DNA from: JAURVT01 sp049059935
GTDB taxonomy: Bacteria; Actinomycetota; Actinomycetes; Propionibacteriales; Nocardioidaceae
NCBI RefSeq assembly: GCF_049059935.1
Contig: NZ_JBMGQR010000062.1
Span: 1 to 25,708 of the forward strand
DNA: 25,708 bases
Reading direction: 5' to 3'
The translations under genes and the position numbers were made by a program. The notes under the pieces are model-generated. The model saw nothing but the letters and a program-made list of their open reading frames with translations. It was not told where the DNA came from and searched no databases. Positions 20,634 through 25,708 of the stretch are shown here, piece after piece (position 1 is the first letter of the stretch; each line of letters starts with the position of its first letter).

Positions 20634-22016
20634 CTACAGGACGTCCTGGGCGCGGGTGAGGACGTCGTGGAGGACGGAGTAGATCTCGTCGAAGTGCGCC
20701 TGGTCGCAGATGAGCGGCGGAGCGAGCTGGATGACCGGGTCGCCGCGGTCGTCGGCGCGGCAGTACAGGCCGGCCTCGAACAGGGCGGGGGTGAGGAAGC
20801 CGCGGAGCAGGCGCTCGGACTCGTCGTCGGTGAACGTCTCCTTGGTGGCCTTGTCGCGCACGAGCTCGATGCCGTAGAAGTACCCGTCGCCGCGGACGTC
20901 GCCGACGATGTCGAGCGCCCCGAGCTTCTCCAGCGTGGAGCGGAAGCCGTCCTCGTTCGCCAGGACGTTCTGGTTGATCTGCTCGCGCTCGAAGATGTCG
21001 AGGTTGGCCAGCGCCACCGCGGTCGAGACCGGGTGGCCGCCGAAGGTGTAGCCGTGCGCGAACGACACCTTGTCGCGCAGGAACGGCTCCATCAGCGCGT
21101 CGGTGGCGACCATGCCGCCGAGCGGGGAGTAGCCGGACGTCAGTCCCTTGGCGAAGGTGATGATGTCGGGCTGGTAGCCGTAGCGGTCGGCGCCGAACAT
21201 GTGGCCGAGGCGACCGAACGCGCAGATCACCTCGTCGGAGACGAGCAGGACGTCGTACCGGTCGCAGATCTCGCGCACGCGCTGGAAGTACCCGGGCGGC
21301 GGCGGGAAGCAGCCACCGGCGTTCTGCACCGGCTCGAGGAACACGGCGGCGACGGTGTCGGCCCCCTCGTACTCGATCGCCTCGGCGATGCGGTCGGCCG
21401 CCCAGACGCCGTACGCCTCGAGGTCGTCGCCGTGCTGCGGGGCGCGGTAGTGGTTGGTGTTGGGCACCCGGAAGGTCGAGGGCACCAGCGGCTCGTAGGG
21501 GGCCTTCATCGCCGGGATGCCGGTGATGGACAGCGCGCCGTGGGTGGTGCCGTGGTAGGCGGTCTGCCGGCTGAGCACCTTGTGCTTGCCGGGGCGGCCG
21601 GTGAGCTTGTAGTACTGCTTGGCCAGCTTCCAGGCCGACTCGACGGCCTCGCCGCCGCCGCTGGTGAAGAACACGCGGTTGAGGTCGCCCGGCGCGTAGC
21701 TCGCGACGCGCTCGGCCAGCTCGATGGCGGTGGGGTGCGCGTACGACCACAGCGGGAAGAACGCGAGCTGCTCGGCCTGCTTGGCGGCGGCCTCGGCGAG
21801 CTCGGTGCGGCCGTGGCCCACCTGCACCACGAACAGCCCCGCGAGGCCGTCGAGGTAGCGCTTGCCGTGGGAGTCCCACACGTAGGCGCCGTCGCCCTTG
21901 ACGATCACGGGCATCGGGTGGTCCTCGTAGGCCCCCTGCCGGCTGAAGTGCAGCCAGAGGTGGTCGCGTCCGGCGCGCGCGAGGTCGTCGGGGTTGTCGT
22001 ACCGTGTGCTCACCAT
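20634..22016 (-). CDS. Class III (omega-type) PLP aminotransferase
   Basis: This 460-residue fold-type I PLP enzyme has the SGGGEA phosphate-binding turn at 119-124, aromatic stacking near Y154/H155 (TAYHGTTHG), D261 in LLVSDEVICAFGR and the Schiff-base lysine K290 in ITFAKGLTSGYSPLGG. The TFGGHP segment follows downstream. The N-terminal DHLWLHFS and the length are typical of the putrescine/beta-alanine/omega-amino acid to pyruvate aminotransferases (SpuC-like) often annotated as aspartate aminotransferase family. The substrate is probably a diamine or omega-amino acid, but it cannot be fixed from sequence. PucR and Lrp regulators follow on the same strand, and a saccharopine-dehydrogenase-like gene is divergent, so a nitrogen-catabolism role is likely. 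The ATG at 22016 has a -10 seven bases upstream and is probably leaderless. Confidence 0.92.
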   Translation of the reverse strand: MVSTRYDNPDDLARAGRDHLWLHFSRQGAYEDHPMPVIVKGDGAYVWDSHGKRYLDGLAGLFVVQVGHGRTELAEAAAKQAEQLAFFPLWSYAHPTAIELAERVASYAPGDLNRVFFTSGGGEAVESAWKLAKQYYKLTGRPGKHKVLSRQTAYHGTTHGALSITGIPAMKAPYEPLVPSTFRVPNTNHYRAPQHGDDLEAYGVWAADRIAEAIEYEGADTVAAVFLEPVQNAGGCFPPPPGYFQRVREICDRYDVLLVSDEVICAFGRLGHMFGADRYGYQPDIITFAKGLTSGYSPLGGMVATDALMEPFLRDKVSFAHGYTFGGHPVSTAVALANLDIFEREQINQNVLANEDGFRSTLEKLGALDIVGDVRGDGYFYGIELVRDKATKETFTDDESERLLRGFLTPALFEAGLYCRADDRGDPVIQLAPPLICDQAHFDEIYSVLHDVLTRAQDVL

Positions 22017-22023
22017 GAGGCTC

Positions 22024-22052
22024 AGTTTGCCTCACCGACTCTGCCCTGACAA
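22024..22052 (-). promoter_or_regulatory. Leaderless promoter of the aminotransferase gene
   Basis: On the minus strand TTGTCA (22052 to 22047), exactly 17 bp, CAAACT (22029 to 22024), then seven bases and the ATG at 22016. No Shine-Dalgarno sequence is visible between -10 and ATG. Confidence 0.5.
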
Positions 22053-22075
22053 CGGGATCCGTCGTGAAAACGGCG

Positions 22076-22092
22076 CTGATCCACGGAATCAG
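22076..22092. promoter_or_regulatory. Candidate operator dyad between aminotransferase and dehydrogenase genes
   Basis: CTGAT-N7-ATCAG is a perfect 5-bp dyad, and ACGG-GAT-CCGT at 22052-22062 is a second short dyad next to the aminotransferase -35. Their place in the divergent region suits a PucR or Lrp operator shared by both genes. The arms are short, so chance occurrence is possible. I see no convincing -10 for the dehydrogenase direction. Confidence 0.3.
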
Positions 22093-22135
22093 TGTTGGTC
22101 GTCCCCAGCGTCACTGACGAAGAACGAGGCCTGAG

Positions 22136-23365
22136 ATGCGCATCCTGCTCGTGGGCGCCGGAGGTGTCGGATCCGCGTTCTGCGCGATCGCGACGCGGCG
22201 CGACTTCTTCGACCACCTCGTGGTGGCCGACTACTCGCTCGCCCGCGCCGAGAAGGCCGTCGCCGAGGTGGGCGACGACCGCTTCGCCGCCGCCCAGGTC
22301 GACGCCTCCGACGCGTCGTCGGTGGCCTCGCTCGCCCGCGAGCACGGGGCGACGCACGTGATGAACGCGGTCGACCCCCGCTTCGTCATGCCCATCTTCG
22401 AGGGCGCGCGCGAGGCCGGCGCCGACTACCTCGACATGGCGATGAGCCTGTCCAAGCCGCACCCCGAGGCCCCCTACGAGAAGACGGGCGTGATGCTCGG
22501 CGACGAGCAGTTCGCCGTCGCCGACCAGTGGGAGTCCGAGGGGCGCCTCGCGCTCGTCGGCATCGGCGTCGAGCCGGGCCTGTCCGACGTGTTCGCCCGC
22601 TACGCCGCCGACCACCTGTTCTCCGAGATCGACGAGCTCGGCACCCGTGACGGCGCCAACCTCGCCGTCGCCGGCTACGACTTCGCGCCGTCGTTCTCGA
22701 TCTGGACCACGATCGAGGAGTGCCTCAACCCGCCGGTGATCTGGCAGAAGGACGACGAGCACCCCGACGGCCACTGGTTCACCACGGCCCCCTTCTCCGA
22801 GCCCGAGGTCTTCGACTTCCCCGAGGGCATCGGCCCGGTGGAGTGCGTCAACGTCGAGCACGAGGAGGTGCTCCTGATGCCGCGCTGGGTCGACACCAGG
22901 CGCGCGACCTTCAAGTACGGCCTCGGCGAGGAGTTCATCGACGTCCTCAAGGCGCTGCACAAGGTCGGCCTCGACTCGACCACCAAGGTCAAGGTCGGTG
23001 ACGTCGAGGTCAGCCCGCGCGACGTCGTCGCCGCGTGCCTGCCCGACCCCGCGACGCTCGGCGACCAGATGACCGGCAAGACGTGCGCCGGCCTCTGGGT
23101 CACCGGCCGCGGCAAGGACGGCGAGCCCCGCTCGACGTACCTGTACCACGTGGTCGACAACGAGTGGACGATGAAGGAGTACGGCCACCAGTGCGTGGTG
23201 TGGCAGACCGCCGTCAACCCGGTGGTCGCGCTCGAGCTGCTCGCGCGTGGCACCTGGACCGGCGCCGGCGTCCTCGGCCCCGAGGCCTTCGACTCGGTGC
23301 CGTTCCTCGAGCTGCTCACCGAGTACGGCTCGCCGTGGGGCCAGAAGGAGCTCGACCCCGCCTGA
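22136..23365 (+). CDS. Saccharopine dehydrogenase-family oxidoreductase
   Basis: This 409-residue NAD(P)-dependent enzyme has an N-terminal Rossmann motif GAGGVGS at 7-13 and a first-strand acidic residue in VVADYS (D32-Y33). The NAVDPRFVMPIFEGAREAGADYLDMAM region is typical of saccharopine dehydrogenase/lysine dehydrogenase/carboxynorspermidine synthase proteins, and GIGVEPGLSDVFARY and a C-terminal catalytic domain follow. It is of one-domain length, without a lysine-ketoglutarate reductase half. Possible reactions are oxidative deamination of lysine or a polyamine-type imine reduction; the sequence does not decide. GAGG at 22126-22129 is the ribosome site for the ATG. It is divergent from the class III aminotransferase, with which it probably shares regulation by PucR or Lrp. 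Its stop is 4 nt from that of the convergent siderophore-binding gene. Confidence 0.87.
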   Translation: MRILLVGAGGVGSAFCAIATRRDFFDHLVVADYSLARAEKAVAEVGDDRFAAAQVDASDASSVASLAREHGATHVMNAVDPRFVMPIFEGAREAGADYLDMAMSLSKPHPEAPYEKTGVMLGDEQFAVADQWESEGRLALVGIGVEPGLSDVFARYAADHLFSEIDELGTRDGANLAVAGYDFAPSFSIWTTIEECLNPPVIWQKDDEHPDGHWFTTAPFSEPEVFDFPEGIGPVECVNVEHEEVLLMPRWVDTRRATFKYGLGEEFIDVLKALHKVGLDSTTKVKVGDVEVSPRDVVAACLPDPATLGDQMTGKTCAGLWVTGRGKDGEPRSTYLYHVVDNEWTMKEYGHQCVVWQTAVNPVVALELLARGTWTGAGVLGPEAFDSVPFLELLTEYGSPWGQKELDPA

Positions 23366-23369
23366 GCGG

Positions 23370-24284
23370 TCAGCCGCCGAGCCCCTCCTCGATCGCGTCG
23401 AGCAGCTCGCCCGCGGCCAGGATGTTGATGCCGCTGACGAGGTCGTCGCCGATCTCGAGCACGCGGTCCTGCTGGACGGCGCCGAGCTGCTGCCAGACCG
23501 GGCCACCCGTGACGGCGGCGACGTCGGCGTCCTCGGCGACGGCCGACGTCGCCAGCAGCACGGCGTCGGCGTCCGCGTCGTCGACGCTCTCGGGGGACAG
23601 CTCGACGAACGTGTCCTGGCCGGCGGCGGCCTCGGGCACCGACTTGCCCATGTCGGTCAGGACGACGCCGGGGAAGGACTTGTCGGAGTACAGGCGGATC
23701 GCGTCGCCGGTGAACCGCACGAGCCCGACGGTGTCGGCGTCGACGGCGGCCCCGACCTCGGCCGCCCGCTCCTCGTAGTCGGCGAGCATCGTCGCGGCCT
23801 CGTCCGAGCGCCCCACGGCCTCGGCGTACAGCGCGAGGCTGTCCTTCCAGGCCACGCCCAGGTCCGGTGCCATCACGGTGGGGGCGATCTGGCTGAGCTG
23901 GTCGTAGAGGTCCTCGTGCCGGACGGTGTTGGTGAGGATCAGGTCGGGCTGCAGCGCCGCGATCGCCTCGAGGTCGGGCTCGTTGATCGCGCCGACGTCC
24001 TCGATGCCCTCGATGTCGTCGGCGAGGTACTCCAGGTACTCGTTGGCCGAGTCGATCTCGACCGCCCCGACCGGCTTGACGCCCAGCGCCAGCATCGCGT
24101 CGAGCTCGCCGGTGTCGAGCACGACGACCTTCTGCGGGTCGGCCGGGACCTCGGTGGTGCCGAGCGCGTGCTCGACCGACCGGGTGTCCGCGACGGCGTC
24201 GGCCTCCGAGGCGTCCTCGGAGCCGCCGCAGGCGGCCAGCGTCAGGGTGAGGGTGGTCGCCGCGAGGGCGTGGGCGAGGCGCAT
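23370..24284 (-). CDS. Siderophore (Fe3+-hydroxamate type) ABC transporter substrate-binding lipoprotein
   Basis: This 304-residue FhuD/FepB-family binding protein has a lipoprotein signal (hydrophobic 3-15, lipobox L16-A-A-C19, then GGSEDASEAD linker). The periplasmic-binding-protein type 3 core follows, with KVVVLDTGELDAMLALGVKPVG, the DVGAINEPDLEAIAALQPDLILTN segment, the long connecting helix around SLALYAEAVGRSDEAATMLADYEERA, and a second lobe. It should deliver ferric siderophore to a permease and ATPase, but none are next to it here. The ATG at 24284 is preferred over TTG at 24299 because GGAG lies about ten bases before it and it gives a normal lipoprotein leader. A palindromic iron-box-like site overlaps its -10, so repression by an IdeR/DmdR-type regulator in high iron is likely. 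The response regulator gene lies upstream on the same strand. Confidence 0.9.
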   Translation of the reverse strand: MRLAHALAATTLTLTLAACGGSEDASEADAVADTRSVEHALGTTEVPADPQKVVVLDTGELDAMLALGVKPVGAVEIDSANEYLEYLADDIEGIEDVGAINEPDLEAIAALQPDLILTNTVRHEDLYDQLSQIAPTVMAPDLGVAWKDSLALYAEAVGRSDEAATMLADYEERAAEVGAAVDADTVGLVRFTGDAIRLYSDKSFPGVVLTDMGKSVPEAAAGQDTFVELSPESVDDADADAVLLATSAVAEDADVAAVTGGPVWQQLGAVQQDRVLEIGDDLVSGINILAAGELLDAIEEGLGG

Positions 24285-24298
24285 GGGATCTCCGTCCA

Positions 24299-24316
24299 AG
24301 GTAGGTCAGGCTACCT
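24299..24316 (-). promoter_or_regulatory. Candidate IdeR/DtxR-type iron box over the -10
   Basis: AGGTAG (24299-24304), six bases, CTACCT (24311-24316) is a perfect 6-bp dyad. Plus-strand bases 24301-24319 agree with the actinobacterial iron-box consensus TTAGGTTAGGCTAACCTAA at 12 of 19 positions, including AGG-N2-AGGCTA. Minus-strand TAGCCT (24313 to 24308) inside the dyad is the likely -10, so a bound repressor would block RNA polymerase. The site is 15 bp upstream of the lipoprotein ATG. Confidence 0.55.
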
Positions 24317-24328
24317 CGCCTCGGATCC

Positions 24329-25003
24329 CTAGACCAGGTCGGCGTCGTGGACGCAGATGGCGATCTGGGTGCGGTTGCGGACGTCGAGCTTGGTGAAGAT
24401 GTGCGACACGTGCGCCTTGACGGTGGCCAGGCTGAGGTACATCTCCTTGGAGATCTCGGCGTTCGACAGCCCCTTGCCCACGGCGATCGCCACCTCGCGC
24501 TCGCGCTCGGTGAGCCGGTCGACGCGTCGGCGGGACTCGTCGCGACGGCGGTCGGGGCCGTGCTCGGTGACCCGGCGGATCAGGCTCTCGGTGACCGACG
24601 GCGACAGCATCGGCTCGCCCGCGGCCACCTTGCGGACGGCGTCGACGATGCGCGCGGGCGGGGTGTCCTTGAGCAGGAACCCGCTGGCCCCCGCCGCGAA
24701 CGCGCGCACGACGTCCTCGTCGCCGTCGAAGGTGGTGAGCACGATGACGAGCGGCGGGTCGGGCAGCTGCTGGAGGCGCTCGGTGGCGGTGAGGCCGTCG
24801 AGGTTCGGCATCCGGATGTCCATCAGCACGACGTCGACCGCGGGCTCGCCCGACGTCACCGTCTCGACCGCCACGAGCCCGTCGCCGGCCTCGCCCACCA
24901 CGCTGACGTCGTCGGCGCCCCCGAGGATCAGCGCGAGCCCCGCCCGGACGAGCGCGTCGTCGTCGACGAGCAGCACCCGGATCGGGGTGGCGTCGCCGCT
25001 CAT
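24329..25003 (-). CDS. NarL/FixJ-family response regulator
   Basis: This 224-residue two-component regulator has a receiver acidic pocket D14-D16, phospho-acceptor D62 in VLMDIRMPNLDG, T/K switch residues in VLTTFDGD and FLLKDTPP, and a C-terminal LuxR helix-turn-helix with LTEREREVAIAVGKGLSNAE and recognition helix SLATVKAHVSHIF. The ATG at 25003 overlaps the TGA of the kinase gene (ATGA), so I prefer it to the GTG at 25012. It is the partner of the adjacent kinase. The siderophore-binding gene begins 44 bp after its stop, but the iron-box-like site in that gap suggests separate control, so this pair need not be an iron sensor. Confidence 0.93.
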   Translation of the reverse strand: MSGDATPIRVLLVDDDALVRAGLALILGGADDVSVVGEAGDGLVAVETVTSGEPAVDVVLMDIRMPNLDGLTATERLQQLPDPPLVIVLTTFDGDEDVVRAFAAGASGFLLKDTPPARIVDAVRKVAAGEPMLSPSVTESLIRRVTEHGPDRRRDESRRRVDRLTEREREVAIAVGKGLSNAEISKEMYLSLATVKAHVSHIFTKLDVRNRTQIAICVHDADLV

Positions 25004-25708
25004 GCCGGCCACGGCAGCCGGGCCTCGACGCGGAACGACGTGGCGTCACGACGGCAGTCGAGCGTGCCGCCGGCGAGGGTGGCGCGCTCGGACAGCCCGA
25101 TCAGGCCGAGGCCGGACGGGGGAGTGGTGGACGGGGGCGAGCCGATGCTCAGCGGGTTGGTGACGGTGATGACGACGCCTTCCTCGGGGCCACCGGCGAC
25201 GCGGACGTCGACGTGGGTGTGGGGTGCGTGCTTGCGGGCGTTGGTCAGGGCCTCCTGGACGATCCGGTAGGTCGTGCGGCCGATGCGCTCGGGGAGGACC
25301 GTGTCGGAGAGGCGGTTGACGTAGTCGACGTGGGAGCCCGTCGTGCGGGCCTCCTCCACCAGCGAGGGGATGTCGCTCATCGTCGGCTGCGGGCGGTTCT
25401 CGGGGTGGAGGTCGTCCTCGCGCAGGATGCCGAGCACCTCGCGGAGGTCGACGAGCGCCTGGTGGGCGCTCTCCTGGATCAGCGTGGTGGTGCGCTGGAC
25501 GTCCTCGGCCGGAAGGTCGGTGCGGTAGGCGAGGGCGCCGGCGTGCATGGCGACCATCGAGATCCGGTGCGCGAGCACGTCGTGCATCTCGCGGGCGATC
25601 CGCGAGCGCTCCGCGGTGCGCGCCTGCGTGACCCGCATCGCCTGCTCGCGCTCGGCGGTCGACAGCTGCTGGCGCAGCGTCGACAGCAGCTCGCGGCGCG
25701 AGCCGATG
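25000..25708 (-). CDS. Sensor histidine kinase, 3' part (runs off the window)
   Basis: The open frame continues without a stop to the right edge, so the N-terminal sensor and any membrane segments are missing. The visible 235 residues start in a charged coiled linker (ELLSTLRQQLSTAEREQ). They hold a HisKA_3 dimerisation domain with the phospho-acceptor in ERSRIAREMHDVLAHRIS and a HATPase_c domain with EALTNARKHAP (N-box), GLGLIGLSERATLAGG (G-box) and a closing FRVEARLPW. The type is DesK/NarX-like, the usual partner of NarL-type regulators, and it overlaps the regulator gene by 4 bp. An internal ATG at 25638 exists but lies inside the linker and is not the true start. The signal cannot be inferred. 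Confidence 0.88.
   Translation of the reverse strand, partial: IGSRRELLSTLRQQLSTAEREQAMRVTQARTAERSRIAREMHDVLAHRISMVAMHAGALAYRTDLPAEDVQRTTTLIQESAHQALVDLREVLGILREDDLHPENRPQPTMSDIPSLVEEARTTGSHVDYVNRLSDTVLPERIGRTTYRIVQEALTNARKHAPHTHVDVRVAGGPEEGVVITVTNPLSIGSPPSTTPPSGLGLIGLSERATLAGGTLDCRRDATSFRVEARLPWPA

Noticed and set aside
1..25708. CRISPR arrays, tRNA or rRNA genes, insertion sequences, prophage or attachment sites
   Set aside because: No regularly spaced repeats, no cloverleaf or rRNA signatures, and no transposase, integrase or phage protein motifs were seen on either strand.

Overview
The window is about 72% G+C by eye, densely packed, and uses many GTG/TTG starts, so it comes from a high-GC actinobacterium. 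The gene content (a MacS/MacR-type two-component pair, a UvrC-like DEDDh exonuclease, ROK glucokinases beside an ArsA-like ATPase) fits the Propionibacteriales/Nocardioidaceae (Nocardioides/Aeromicrobium-like). That placement is an inference, not a measured identity. From memory, the left half also follows the order of Mycobacterium tuberculosis Rv2182c-Rv2191: acyltransferase, small CxxC protein, ArsA-like ATPase, SRPBCC protein, fatty acyl-CoA ligase, NlpC/P60, and exonuclease/UvrC-like protein.

Layout. (1) 39-2153, minus: a DEDDh exonuclease/GIY-YIG repair protein followed by a stand-alone Lrp-type RAM-domain protein. (2) 2306-4996, plus: a small double-CxxC protein, a secreted NlpC/P60 cell-wall hydrolase and a membrane-anchored HExxH metallopeptidase. 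(3) 4993-6780, minus: a FadD15-like acyl-CoA ligase, divergent from 6866-10855, plus: SRPBCC protein, ArsA-like ATPase, CxxCxxC protein and two tandem ROK kinases. (4) 10857-12066, minus: a two-TM protein and an Est30-like alpha/beta hydrolase. (5) 12183-14754, plus: PlsC acyltransferase and a MacS/MacR-like two-component pair. (6) 14889-18490, plus: a crotonase lacking both catalytic glutamates (EchA6-like), a DCC thiol oxidoreductase, a HIT-like protein and a PrpE-like propionyl-CoA synthetase. (7) 18492-23365: an amine or amino-acid catabolism block with class III aminotransferase, PucR regulator and Lrp/AsnC regulator on the minus strand, divergent from a saccharopine-dehydrogenase-like oxidoreductase. 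(8) 23370-25708, minus: a siderophore-binding lipoprotein behind a candidate iron box, preceded by a NarL-type response regulator and the 3' part of its sensor kinase, which runs off the window.

The strongest non-coding signal is between the repair gene and the small double-CxxC gene (2154-2305). A perfect 12-bp inverted repeat carries, on each strand, a close match to the RecA-independent DNA-damage promoter (tTGTCRGTG-N8-TAnnnT) that PafBC uses in mycobacteria. This suggests that both genes belong to a LexA-independent DNA-damage regulon. Other signals are a recurring TANNNT-N6/7-RTG arrangement that marks probable leaderless starts for about ten genes, a 24-bp inverted repeat with a 21-bp tandem repeat after macR, and a dyad resembling an IdeR/DtxR box. 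No RNA genes, insertion sequences, CRISPR arrays or phage genes were seen, and no stretch over 300 bases lacks a gene. Nothing amounts to a clearly new multi-gene system. The best lead is the divergent damage-promoter pair driving an uncharacterised small cysteine protein.
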